A stretch of DNA of 13,890 nt from assembly GCA_964535025.1 (NCBI GenBank), contig CAZHRW010000132.1:1-13890 (forward strand). The letters run 5' to 3'. Shown here piece after piece: positions 5,512-13,057 of the stretch (position 1 is its first letter; each line of letters starts with the position of its first letter). The stretch is from JAAYZK01 sp964535025. Lineage in GTDB: Bacteria > Planctomycetota > Phycisphaerae > SM23-33 > FEN-1343. The notes below the pieces were generated by a model. The model was not told where the DNA came from. It searched no databases and saw only the letters and a list, made by a program, of their open reading frames with translations. The translations under genes were made by a program, and so were the position numbers.

Positions 5512-6528
5512 ATGAAGCTGTCGGGATTCATCGCCATCGGGGAAAACATCCACTGCACCCGCATCGTCAAGCGGGAGGGCAAGCACGCCGTCCGGCTGGC
5601 CGACGGGCGGGAGGTCATCCGGTTCACGTACGAGGGGGCGGACCGCGAGTTGCCGATCCCGCCGAAGTGGGGCGAGATCTCCCCGGCGTTCGAGGAGGGG
5701 AAGGTCAAGCACGTGGCGGTGGCGATCTGGCAGGCCACCGAGGGTGATGCGGCCGACGTCGCGGCGGACTATCTCTGCTCGGTCGCCCAGAAGCAGATCG
5801 ACGGCGGGGCCGTGTTCCTGGACGTCAACGTCGACGAGTACACCAACGACCCGGCGCGGCGGGCCGAGACGATTGTCTGGCTGGTGTCGTTCTTGTCCGA
5901 GCGGTTCGACACGCCGCTGAGCATCGATTCGTCGGATGCCGGCGTCATCGCCGCGGGCCTGGCCGCCTGCCGCGCCGACGCCGGGCCGCAGATGGTCAAC
6001 TCCGCCTCACTGGAGCGCCCGGACGTCGTCGCCGTTGCCGCCGATCACGGCGCCAACGTCGTCGCCAGCGCCGCCGGCACCGACACCATGCCCTCGACAC
6101 CCGACGAACGCCTGGCCAACCTCGAGAAGATCATCGCCCTGCTCGACGACGCCGGCGCGGCCCGGGAGAAGCTGTTCCTTGACCCGCTGGTCTTTCCCCT
6201 GAGCACCGATCCCGACCACGGCAGGAACTTCCTGGAGACCACCCGCCGCGCGAAGGCCCGGTTCGAGGGCGTCCACCTGTGCGGGGGGTTGAGCAACGTC
6301 TCGTTCGGCATGCCGCAGCGGAAGCTGCTGAACACGGTTTTTACATGGCTGTGCGTCGAGGCGGGCACCGACAGCGGCATCATCGACACGGCCACCATGC
6401 CGATATCCGCCGTCGAATCGCTCGATCCGCAGTCCGAGCCGTTCCGGCTCGCCCGTGCCTTCCTGCTCGGGGAGGACATGTACGGGATGGAGTTCATCGC
6501 GGCCCACCGCGGAGGCCGCCTGAGTTAG
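5512..6528 (+). CDS. Pterin-binding methyltransferase, methyl-THF:corrinoid type
   Basis: The 338-residue protein belongs to the DHPS-like pterin-binding fold that includes AcsE, MtvA-type enzymes and the THF domain of MetH. Visible motifs are IGENIH (8-13), LDVNVD (103-108), SIDSSD (137-142), NSAS (163-166), DPLVFPLS (224-231) and GGLSNVSFGMP (258-268). The Asn of GLSN (262) matches the conserved residue that helps activate the pterin. The protein is about 75 residues longer than AcsE (262). Most of the excess lies between IGENIH and LDVNVD (residues about 15-85). The expected reaction is methyl transfer between methyltetrahydrofolate and a corrinoid protein, but no corrinoid protein is encoded nearby. 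ATG 5512 follows a GGGAG site. The next gene is MetF-like, 38 nt downstream. Confidence 0.8.
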   Translation: MKLSGFIAIGENIHCTRIVKREGKHAVRLADGREVIRFTYEGADRELPIPPKWGEISPAFEEGKVKHVAVAIWQATEGDAADVAADYLCSVAQKQIDGGAVFLDVNVDEYTNDPARRAETIVWLVSFLSERFDTPLSIDSSDAGVIAAGLAACRADAGPQMVNSASLERPDVVAVAADHGANVVASAAGTDTMPSTPDERLANLEKIIALLDDAGAAREKLFLDPLVFPLSTDPDHGRNFLETTRRAKARFEGVHLCGGLSNVSFGMPQRKLLNTVFTWLCVEAGTDSGIIDTATMPISAVESLDPQSEPFRLARAFLLGEDMYGMEFIAAHRGGRLS

Positions 6529-6566
6529 GCGGGGTGTGCCGCCGACTGAAGAAGTGAAACCGAGCC

Positions 6567-7355
6567 ATGCGTGACCACATTGACCGGAAGATGTTCCACG
6601 TCGAGATCCTCTCGCCCAAGCAGTCTTCGACGAAGCTCGAGGACGACCTGCAGACCTTCGCCGACAAGTACCGCCGGGTGATCGACGCCGGCTACGTCGT
6701 GTGCATCCCCGACAACGCGATGGGCCTGCTGGCTTTCCAGGGCATCGAGCTGATCGAGGAGTTGGATCTGCCCGCCCCGCCCGACCAGGTATCGCTGCAC
6801 CTGAATACCTTTCACGCCAAGGCCGAGTTCGACAGCCTGCTGGACCGCGCCGCGGCGGCGGGCGTGCGGCACCTGCTGGTGATCTCCGGCGACGGCTCGC
6901 CCCGCCTGCCCAGGCTCACGGGCAAGGATCTGCACCTGAACGTCCCAACCGTGACAAGCGTGGAACTGCTCGCCTACATCCACCGCGAGTATCCCGGGGC
7001 GTTCGAGGTCGGCGTGGCGTTCAACCCCTACGAGCCGCGCGACCACGAAATGAACAAGCTCCGCCGCAAGGTCGACGCCGGAGCCGCCTTCATTACCACG
7101 CAGCCCATCATCGAGGCCGACCCGTGCATCGACGAGCTGCGGCAGTTCGGCCTGCCGGTGGTGGTCGAGGCGTGGATGTCCAGGAAGCTGCACCTGCTGA
7201 GCGAATGCGTCGGCTACACCATTCCCGAAGACACCCCCTACGACCCGATGGCGAACCTCGCCACGTTGATCCGCAACTACCCCGGCTGCGGGTTCTACTT
7301 GGCGATCTGCGGGTTCAAGACCCAGTTTCCCCATCTGGGGCAGCTGTGGAACTGA
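6567..7355 (+). CDS. MetF-like 5,10-methylenetetrahydrofolate reductase
   Basis: Methylenetetrahydrofolate reductase interconverts methylene-THF and methyl-THF using a bound flavin. The 262-residue product keeps the MTHFR barrel landmarks. HVEILSPK (11-18) corresponds to the FEFFPPK strand, and Glu13 to the catalytic Glu. VISGD (105-109) corresponds to the RGD loop whose Asp tunes FAD. VGVAFNPYEP is followed by NKLRRKVDAGAAFITTQP (about 161-180), where Gln179 matches the substrate-binding Gln. It is shorter than E. coli MetF (296), as are the MetF subunits of some acetogens. There is no MetV-like zinc protein and no NAD-binding partner beside it. Instead etfB begins 9 nt after the stop, so the Etf pair may supply or accept its electrons. 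The start has only a weak GAAGAAG site. Confidence 0.8.
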   Translation: MRDHIDRKMFHVEILSPKQSSTKLEDDLQTFADKYRRVIDAGYVVCIPDNAMGLLAFQGIELIEELDLPAPPDQVSLHLNTFHAKAEFDSLLDRAAAAGVRHLLVISGDGSPRLPRLTGKDLHLNVPTVTSVELLAYIHREYPGAFEVGVAFNPYEPRDHEMNKLRRKVDAGAAFITTQPIIEADPCIDELRQFGLPVVVEAWMSRKLHLLSECVGYTIPEDTPYDPMANLATLIRNYPGCGFYLAICGFKTQFPHLGQLWN

Positions 7356-7364
7356 GGACGTGAC

Positions 7365-8156
7365 ATGAAGATCGTGGTCTGTATCAAACAGGTTCCGGCA
7401 ACGCAGGATGTGGTGATCGACCCGGAGACCAAGCGGCTGAAACGGGAGAACGTGGCCGCCGAGATGAATCCTTTCGACCTCTACGCCCTGGAAGAGGCCC
7501 TGCGACTGGTCGAGGCGCACGGCGGCGAGGCGATCGCCCTGTCGATGGGGCCGTCCCAGGCGGCCGCGTCGCTCCGCGAGGCGCTGTGCTGCGGCGCCGA
7601 TCGGGCGATTTTGCTCAGCGATCGGGCATTCGCGGGGTCCGACACGTGGGCGACGAGCTACGCGCTGGCCCAGGCGGTTCGCCACCTCGGCGGCGTGGAC
7701 CTGGTCCTGTGCGGCAAGCAGGCGGTCGACGGCGATACCGCCCAGGTCGGTCCGGGCATTGCCGCGCACCTGGACTGGCCGCAGGTGACGTACGTCTCGG
7801 CCGTCCGCGAGGTGGCCGACGGGACGATGACGGTCGTGCGGCTGCACGAGGAGGGCTGCGACGTCGTTCGCACCGCCCTGCCGGCGGTCCTGACCGTCGT
7901 CAAAGACATCAACGTCCCGCGGGTCCCCACCCTCCGCCGCTGTCGCGAGGCCCACCGGATGGATATCCCCGTCCTGGCGGCCGCGGACATCGGGGCCGAG
8001 GCGGCCTGCCTGGGTCTGGAGGGCTCGCCCACCCGCGTGGTCAAGGCCGCCCCGCCCCCGCCCCGCCGCGGCAAGACCGTCGTCATCGAAGGGCCCTCCG
8101 ATCGCAGCGCCGACCAGCTCGTCCGCACCCTGCGATCGCTGTCGCTGATCCATTAG
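7365..8156 (+). CDS. etfB: Electron transfer flavoprotein, beta subunit
   Basis: EtfB forms a heterodimer with EtfA; it holds AMP in classical Etfs or a second FAD in bifurcating ones. The 263-residue length is typical. The N-terminus MKIVVCIKQVPATQ with VVIDPETKRLKRENV, then AEMNPFDLYALEEALRLVE, is diagnostic. So is the later block DLVLCGKQAVDGDTAQVGPGIA with the nucleotide-binding segment and LPAVLTVVKDINVPRVP. ATG 7365 is 9 nt after the metF-like stop, with GAGG overlapping that stop, so translation is probably coupled. etfA follows after 14 nt. The proline-rich C-terminal part (APPPPRRGK) is the usual arm region that wraps around EtfA. Confidence 0.93.
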   Translation: MKIVVCIKQVPATQDVVIDPETKRLKRENVAAEMNPFDLYALEEALRLVEAHGGEAIALSMGPSQAAASLREALCCGADRAILLSDRAFAGSDTWATSYALAQAVRHLGGVDLVLCGKQAVDGDTAQVGPGIAAHLDWPQVTYVSAVREVADGTMTVVRLHEEGCDVVRTALPAVLTVVKDINVPRVPTLRRCREAHRMDIPVLAAADIGAEAACLGLEGSPTRVVKAAPPPPRRGKTVVIEGPSDRSADQLVRTLRSLSLIH

Positions 8157-8170
8157 CCCGGAGCGAATCG

Positions 8171-9187
8171 ATGTACATCGCCGACGAGGCCGACCGAAGC
8201 CGCTACAGGAATGTCTGGGTCATCGCCGAACAGCGCGACGGCCGTATCAAGCGCGTGACCTACGAGTTGCTCGGCGCCGCCCGCGCGCTGGCCGACGCCC
8301 GCGGGGCCGAGGTGTGGTGCGTCCTGCTGGGCGACGGTGTCACGGCCGCCGCCGGGGACTGCATCGCCCGCCAGGCCGACACGGTCATCGTGGTGGACCA
8401 CCCGGACCTGCGAACCTTTGTCGACGAGACCTACGCCAATATCCTCAACCGGCTGGTCGGCCGGTACACCCCCGAGATCGTCCTGTGCGGCGCGACCGCT
8501 CAGGGGCGGGCGCTGATCCCGCGCGTCGCGGTGCGGGCCGTGTGCGGGTTGACCGCCGACTGCACGGGGTTGTCGATCGATCCGGACACCGGGCTGCTGC
8601 TGCAGACCCGCCCGGCCCTCGGCGGCAACATCTTCGCCACCATCACCAGCGCCCGCCACTGCCCGCAGATGGCCACCGTTCGCCCGCGTGTGATGACCGA
8701 ACCCGACGCCGACCCGACCCGCACCGGCAGGGTTCTTACCGAGCCGCTCGACGACCGCCTCATCAGCCGGCGGATGCGCGTCCTGGAAAGTGTTTTGGAC
8801 CGCTGCGACCATATGAGTCTCGCCGACGCCCGCTTCATCATCGCCGGCGGTCGCGGCCTGCGCGGGCCGAAGGGGTTTCGGCTCCTGCACGACCTTGCCG
8901 CCCTGGTCGACGGCGCCGTCTCGGCCAGCCGCGCCGCCGTGGACGCCGGGTGGGTCGACTACACGTACCAGGTGGGCCAGACCGGCCAGACCGTCCAGCC
9001 GAAGGTCTACCTCGCGTGCGGCATCTCCGGGCAGATCCAGCACCTCGTCGGCATGCAATCGTCGGATATCATCATCTCCGTCAACGTTGACCGCGACGCG
9101 CCGATGATGAAGCTGGCCGACTACGCGGTTGTCGGCGACCTGTTCGAGGTCCTGCCCGCCTTCATCCGGAAGATCAAGCAAGACTAG
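8171..9187 (+). CDS. etfA: Electron transfer flavoprotein, alpha subunit
   Basis: EtfA carries the electron-transferring FAD. The 338-residue product has an N-terminal domain (VWVIAEQRDGRIKRVTYELL) and a middle block GATAQGRALIPRVAVR. The C-terminal FAD domain starts near 215 (FIIAGGRGLRGPKGF) and contains VGQTGQTVQPKVYLACGISG (268-287), then IQHLVGMQSSDIIISVN and DYAVVGDLFEVLPAFI. The segment TRPALGGNIFATI (146-158) followed by CPQMATVRP resembles clostridial and bifurcating-type EtfA; human-type proteins differ there. The frame is open far upstream inside etfB, but ATG 8171 has a GGAG site at 8160-8163 and gives the normal N-terminus. It overlaps the end of a convergent gene by 3 nt. Confidence 0.93.
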   Translation: MYIADEADRSRYRNVWVIAEQRDGRIKRVTYELLGAARALADARGAEVWCVLLGDGVTAAAGDCIARQADTVIVVDHPDLRTFVDETYANILNRLVGRYTPEIVLCGATAQGRALIPRVAVRAVCGLTADCTGLSIDPDTGLLLQTRPALGGNIFATITSARHCPQMATVRPRVMTEPDADPTRTGRVLTEPLDDRLISRRMRVLESVLDRCDHMSLADARFIIAGGRGLRGPKGFRLLHDLAALVDGAVSASRAAVDAGWVDYTYQVGQTGQTVQPKVYLACGISGQIQHLVGMQSSDIIISVNVDRDAPMMKLADYAVVGDLFEVLPAFIRKIKQD

Positions 9188-9618
9188 GGTCCGACCTGGA
9201 CGATCATCCCGGCGATCACGTTGACGATCGACAGGGTCAGCCCGATGACCGACAGGGCCACCCCGGTCTTGGCACGGCTGGAGGGGGCCAGCCGCTGGGA
9301 CTGGATACCCAGGATGATCCCCGGGATCGCCACCGCCAGGCCGATCAACGGGCAGGCCCACGCGACGCAACTGATGATCCCCAGCGTCAGGGCCGCCGTG
9401 GCCTTGCCGGCGGCGTCCGAGGTCACCACGTAGGGGCTTCCCCCCGTCGTCACCAGGCGCGGGGCCGGGGGCGTCTGCCGGTTTTCGGATCGATCCGGCG
9501 CCTCGGACCGGTCCGGGACCGTGTTGATCGCGCCGCAGACGCAGCGTTCCTCCCGCCCGGCGTTCTCGTCGTCCGACTCCAGTTGCGCACCGCACGCGCC
9601 GCACGTGTAGCGTATCAT
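9184..9618 (-). CDS. Zinc-ribbon membrane protein, DUF4190-like
   Basis: The 144-residue minus-strand product begins with a small zinc ribbon, CxxC at residues 6-9 and CxC at 26-28. A polar, Pro-rich linker follows, and then two hydrophobic segments (about 71-105 and 115-142) rich in Gly, Ala and Ile. This layout is typical of the DUF4190-like proteins common in planctomycetes, whose function is unknown. The start at 9618 is preceded on the minus strand by GGGAGAGGG. The gene converges on etfA and shares 3 nt with it (stop codons overlap). The start codon is about 50 nt from the tRNA-Arg gene on the same strand, so both could lie on one transcript. Confidence 0.75.
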   Translation of the reverse strand: MIRYTCGACGAQLESDDENAGREERCVCGAINTVPDRSEAPDRSENRQTPPAPRLVTTGGSPYVVTSDAAGKATAALTLGIISCVAWACPLIGLAVAIPGIILGIQSQRLAPSSRAKTGVALSVIGLTLSIVNVIAGMIVQVGP

Positions 9619-9670
9619 GAGCGTCCCTCTCCCGCTGACATGACCCCCTCGCCGCGGCGGCCGGCCGCAC

Positions 9671-9744
9671 TACGCCCGAGAGGACTCGAACCTCTGACCT
9701 CCGGTTTAGGAAACCGATGCTCTATCCTGCTGAGCTACGGGCGC
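9671..9744 (-). tRNA. tRNA-Arg(CCU)
   Basis: On the minus strand a complete 74-nt cloverleaf folds. The acceptor arm is GCGCCCG/CGGGCGT with one G-U pair and discriminator A. The D arm is GCTC/GAGC. The anticodon arm is TCGGT/ACCGG around loop TTCCTAA, giving anticodon CCT (Arg, codon AGG). The T arm is AGAGG/CCTCT with loop TTCGAGT. CCA is not encoded. It is transcribed away from argG, whose start is 239 nt to the right. Confidence 0.95.
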
Positions 9745-9791
9745 TTGTCTGTTCTACTCCCATCGCCATAGCGCGACGGCGTCCGCAGCCC

Positions 9792-9820
9792 AGTATAAAA
9801 AAAGTCTTCGAGGGCAAAAG
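9792..9820 (-). promoter_or_regulatory. Possible promoter for tRNA-Arg
   Basis: On the minus strand TATACT (9797-9792) is a good -10 box in an A/T-rich island, with CTTTTG (9820-9815) 17 nt upstream as a weak -35. Transcription would start about 40 nt before the tRNA. Confidence 0.4.
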
Positions 9821-9887
9821 CGAAAAAGACCAGCCCAAAACACGCCTGCGGCGGTCCCCGCCAAGTCGTTCGTTCGTCGGCTTTTCC

Positions 9888-9917
9888 TTGTGGACCGCGT
9901 GCCAGGCCCTGTAGAAT
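9888..9917 (+). promoter_or_regulatory. Probable argG promoter
   Basis: TTGTGG (9888-9893) and TAGAAT (9912-9917) are separated by 18 nt, giving a leader of about 60 nt before the argG ATG. I see no convincing ARG-box palindrome. Confidence 0.5.
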
Positions 9918-9982
9918 ACGCGGTTTGACTGTCGTCGAGGGAGACGAGCGGGTTTGAACATGGCGTGTGAAGGAGTCTGAGC

Positions 9983-11212
9983 ATGGCCAAGGGTGCCACT
10001 GTCAAGAAGGCCGTCCTGGCCTACAGCGGCGGGCTGGATACCAGCGTGATCCTCCCGTGGTTGAAGGAGACGTACGGCTGCGAGGTCGTCGCGTTCGTTG
10101 CCGACGTCGGTCAGGGCGGCCCCGGCGAGTTGGACGGCATCGAGGAGAAGGCACTGGCCAGCGGGGCCAGCGAGTGCATCGTCGCGGATCTCCGCAAGGA
10201 GTTCGCCGAGCAGTACTGCTTCAAGCTGCTAGCGGCATCGGCCGTCTATGAGCACACCTACCTGTTGGGCACGTCGATCGCCCGCCCGCTGATCGCCAAG
10301 GCCCAGGTCGACTGTGCCCGCAAGGTCAAGGCCGACGCCGTTGCCCACGGCGCCACGGGCAAGGGCAACGACCAGGTGCGGTTCGAACTGACGTACATGG
10401 CCCTGGCGCCTCACCTGACGATCCTCTCCCCGTGGAAGGACCCGCGTTTCGAGTTGACCACGCGCGAGGCGGCGGTCGACTACGCGCGGGCGCGGGGCAT
10501 TCCGATCCACCAGACCAAGAAGAAGATCTACTCCCGCGACCGGAACCTCTGGCACATCAGCCACGAGGGCGCCGACCTGGAAGATCCCCGCAACGAGCCG
10601 ATGGATAACCTGTGGGTCATAAGCGTGCCGGTCAAGAAGGCACCGGCCCAGCCGGCGTACGTCGACATCGACTTCACCGCCGGCGTCCCGGTGGCGGTCA
10701 ACGGCAAGACCATGGCCGGCCACGAGGTCATCGCCGCGCTGAACGCCCTCGGCGGCGCCCACGCCGTGGGCCAGACCGACCTGGTGGAGAACCGCCTGGT
10801 CGGCATCAAGAGCCGCGGTGCCTACGAGACGCCCGGCGGGACGATCCTTTACGAGGCCCACCGGGCGTTGGAGAGCGTGACGCTCGACCGCGCCACGCTG
10901 CACACCAAGCAGCAGATCGCCCTCCAATACGCCGAGCTGGTCTACGACGGCCAATGGTTCTGTCCCCTGCGGGAGGCCCTCGACGCGTTTGTCGCGGCCA
11001 CACAGCGGAAGGTCACCGGCCGCGTCACCGTCAAGCTCTTCAAGGGCCGTGCCACCGCCGCGTCGATTGACAGCCCCACGAGCCTCTACGACCCGGCCCT
11101 CGCGTCGTTTGCGATGGGCCAGGAGTACCAGCCGACCGACGCGACCGGGTTCATCCGGCTGTTCGGTCTGCAGATGAAAGTCAACGGGATGCGGCAGCGC
11201 CGGCGGCGGTAA
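9983..11212 (+). CDS. argG: Argininosuccinate synthase
   Basis: This enzyme joins citrulline and aspartate with ATP, through a citrullyl-AMP intermediate, in arginine synthesis. The 409-residue length is typical. The PP-loop ATP pyrophosphatase motif YSGGLDTS is at residues 14-21. Other family blocks are LGTSIARPLIAK, the GATGKGNDQVRFE loop that binds ATP and citrulline, SRDRNLWHISHEG and IKSRGAYETPGG. AAGGAG at 9970-9975 lies 7 nt before ATG 9983. The gene follows a probable promoter and sits 16 nt before a cation exchanger gene that may share its transcript. No other arginine gene is in the window. Confidence 0.97.
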   Translation: MAKGATVKKAVLAYSGGLDTSVILPWLKETYGCEVVAFVADVGQGGPGELDGIEEKALASGASECIVADLRKEFAEQYCFKLLAASAVYEHTYLLGTSIARPLIAKAQVDCARKVKADAVAHGATGKGNDQVRFELTYMALAPHLTILSPWKDPRFELTTREAAVDYARARGIPIHQTKKKIYSRDRNLWHISHEGADLEDPRNEPMDNLWVISVPVKKAPAQPAYVDIDFTAGVPVAVNGKTMAGHEVIAALNALGGAHAVGQTDLVENRLVGIKSRGAYETPGGTILYEAHRALESVTLDRATLHTKQQIALQYAELVYDGQWFCPLREALDAFVAATQRKVTGRVTVKLFKGRATAASIDSPTSLYDPALASFAMGQEYQPTDATGFIRLFGLQMKVNGMRQRRRR

Positions 11213-11228
11213 TCCACCCGCGACCACC

Positions 11229-12308
11229 ATGACGATTTCCGCCTGGACACCCTTGCTGATGTCTCCAGCGGCGCTGCTGCCGGAGACCTGGTTCACCGAA
11301 GCGACCGACCCGCTGCTGTGGGTTTTCAGCTGCGCCGCGATCCCGATATTGCTGGTTGGCGCCGACCGGCTTGTTGACGCCGCCGTCCGCATGGCCCGGG
11401 CGGCGGGGATGTCCACCATCCTGATCGGGGCGACCATCGTCTCGCTGGGGACGACCAGCCCCGAAGCGGTCGTCTCGGTGCGGGCCGCCATCGGCGGGCA
11501 GGCCGGCATCTCGCTGGGCAACGCGGTCGGCTCGATCATCTGCGACACCGCGCTGATTTTCGGCCTGTGCTGCACGCTGACCGCCCTGCGGAAGGACCGG
11601 TTCATTCTCAACCGCCATGGCTGGATCCAACTCGGCGCCGGCGCGCTGCTGGTGGTGATCGCCTTGACCAGTTGGGCGATGGCCGGCAGCATCGCCGGCG
11701 CTCGCATCGGCCGTCCCGCCGGGGTGCTTTTGCTGGTGCTGCTGGTGGGCTATATGGTGCTTTCGGTACGATGGGCTCGGCAAAAACCGCAACTCGTCAT
11801 TGAGCAGGCCCCTGCCTCCATCACCGGTAACCACTTGTTCCGGCAAGTGTTGACTTCGACAGCCGTATTGATCTTCGGCCTGGGGCTCGTGGTGGGCGGG
11901 TCGGAGCTTCTGGTCGGGTCGGCCCGTGTGATTTGCGAACGCCACCACGTCCCCGAAGCGGTCCTCGCCGTGACGTTCGTAGCCTTTGGAACCTCGCTGC
12001 CCGAATTGGTGACGGCCATCGCCAGCGCCATCAAGGGCCACCAGGAAATCCTGGTCGGCAACGTCATTGGTGCGGATATTCTTAATGTGCTTTTCGTAAT
12101 CGGCGCCTCGGCCACGGCCACACCGCTGACCGTCGAGCCGGTGTTTTTCAAGCTGCTATTGCCGGTCATGATGCTGGTGCTGCTGCTGTTTCGGGCCTTT
12201 ATTTTCATGCCCTCGGACCGGTTTCGCCGCTGGCAGGGCATTCCGCTGCTGGTGATCTATGTCCTGTTCGTCGTCATCAGCGTTACGGTCTTCGGCGGCG
12301 GCGGTTGA
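11229..12308 (+). CDS. CaCA-family Na+/Ca2+ (cation) exchanger
   Basis: The 359-residue membrane protein has about ten hydrophobic segments and both alpha repeats of the calcium/cation antiporter family. The first is GATIVSLGTTSPEAVVS with LGNAVGSIICDTALIFG; the second is VTFVAFGTSLPELVTAI with VGNVIGADILNVLFVIG. The TSPE and TSLPE acidic residues are the ion-coordinating Glu positions in this family. It most resembles YrbG-like bacterial exchangers, which expel Ca2+ in exchange for Na+ (or K+ and Na+). Ion specificity cannot be read from sequence. The loop at about 180-200 (SVRWARQKPQLVIEQAP) separates the two halves. The start is uncertain: ATG 11229 and ATG 11259 both lack a clear ribosome site. 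Confidence 0.88.
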   Translation: MTISAWTPLLMSPAALLPETWFTEATDPLLWVFSCAAIPILLVGADRLVDAAVRMARAAGMSTILIGATIVSLGTTSPEAVVSVRAAIGGQAGISLGNAVGSIICDTALIFGLCCTLTALRKDRFILNRHGWIQLGAGALLVVIALTSWAMAGSIAGARIGRPAGVLLLVLLVGYMVLSVRWARQKPQLVIEQAPASITGNHLFRQVLTSTAVLIFGLGLVVGGSELLVGSARVICERHHVPEAVLAVTFVAFGTSLPELVTAIASAIKGHQEILVGNVIGADILNVLFVIGASATATPLTVEPVFFKLLLPVMMLVLLLFRAFIFMPSDRFRRWQGIPLLVIYVLFVVISVTVFGGGG

Positions 12309-12337
12309 GAATCCGTTTCCAGGAATTTGACCGGCAT

Positions 12338-12366
12338 TTGCCTCTGGACAGGGTCCGGCGTAAGAT
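12338..12366 (+). promoter_or_regulatory. Promoter for the XRE/coiled-coil gene
   Basis: TTGCCT (12338-12343) and TAAGAT (12361-12366) are spaced by 17 nt in a locally AT-rich stretch after the exchanger stop. The leader to ATG 12449 would be about 75 nt. Confidence 0.5.
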
Positions 12367-12438
12367 ATTAGGGTTACGAAAATAACTGCCTATGGCGCCT
12401 GGGCCCCTGACCATAAAACAGGCGTCGATTAGAATATC

Positions 12439-12443
12439 GGGAG
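12439..12443 (+). promoter_or_regulatory. Ribosome binding site fixing the start at 12449
   Basis: GGGAG lies 5 nt before ATG 12449. The upstream in-frame ATG at 12392 has no such site and would add 19 unremarkable residues. Confidence 0.6.
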
Positions 12444-12448
12444 TTCCT

Positions 12449-13057
12449 ATGGGAAAGATTGAATCCACTTTGAAGTCGGAGATCGGACGGCTCGCTCGCA
12501 AGGAAGTTCGCCCGGCGCTGGCGCCGGTCAACGAGCAGGTTCGGGCCCTGTCACGACAGGTGCGGTCGCTCCAGAACGAGGTCCAGCGGCTCACGCGAAC
12601 GCTCGGCAAGGTCCAGTCCGGGCGTCCGGCGGCACCGAAGGCCAAGCTGGAAGTGCCCGAGGAAGACCTTGCCTCCAGCCGCATGTCGCCGGGGCTGATC
12701 AAGAAGCTCCGCGGCCGCCACAAGATCACCCAGCAGCAACTGGCGGCCCTGGTCGGCGTCAGCGCCGCCGCGGTGCAGTCCTGGGAACAGGGCATCGCGC
12801 GGCCGACGGGCGAGAACCGGGCCGCGCTGGTGGCGCTGCGGCGAATGTCCACGGCAGACGTCAGGTCGATGATGGACCAGAAAGGCATCGCCGAAGCCAA
12901 GCGCCGCCCCCGTACATCGGGCACGGCGGCCGCCAAGGCTCCCGAACCCGCCGCGACCAAGACCGCCAAAAAAGGCAAGGCCGCCAAGAAGGCTAAGAAG
13001 ACCAAGTCCCCCGGAAAAACCGCCCGGAAAGCCCGTCGGACAAAAAAGAAGAAGTGA
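12449..13057 (+). CDS. Coiled-coil XRE-type HTH protein with lysine-rich tail
   Basis: The 202-residue protein has three parts. Residues 1-55 form a probable coiled coil with heptad-like Leu/Val spacing (KSEIGRLARKEVRPALAPV, then LSRQVRSLQNEVQRLTR). Residues about 80-128 are an XRE/Cro-CI helix-turn-helix (ITQQQLAALVGVSAAAVQSW followed by EQG and RPTGENRAAL). Residues about 155-202 are a Lys/Ala/Pro tail ending in RRTKKKK, like histone H1 or bacterial Hc1/AlgP tails. The HTH should give sequence-specific DNA binding and the tail unspecific DNA binding, so a regulator or nucleoid-associated protein is plausible. The target genes are unknown. It has its own probable promoter and stands alone. 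Confidence 0.8.
   Translation: MGKIESTLKSEIGRLARKEVRPALAPVNEQVRALSRQVRSLQNEVQRLTRTLGKVQSGRPAAPKAKLEVPEEDLASSRMSPGLIKKLRGRHKITQQQLAALVGVSAAAVQSWEQGIARPTGENRAALVALRRMSTADVRSMMDQKGIAEAKRRPRTSGTAAAKAPEPAATKTAKKGKAAKKAKKTKSPGKTARKARRTKKKK

Noticed and set aside
6525..8153. 542-residue open frame on the minus strand, antisense to the metF-like gene and etfB
   Set aside because: Both plus-strand genes are clear family members. The minus frame is Arg/Gly/Asp-rich, has no recognisable domain, and reflects GC-rich codon bias on the opposite strand.
8153..9670. 505-residue minus-strand frame covering etfA and the zinc-ribbon gene
   Set aside because: It is antisense to etfA and in another frame of the zinc-ribbon gene, with shadow-like composition and no domain.
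10229..11707. 492-residue minus-strand frame over argG and the exchanger
   Set aside because: argG is unambiguous on the plus strand. The antisense product shows no family features.
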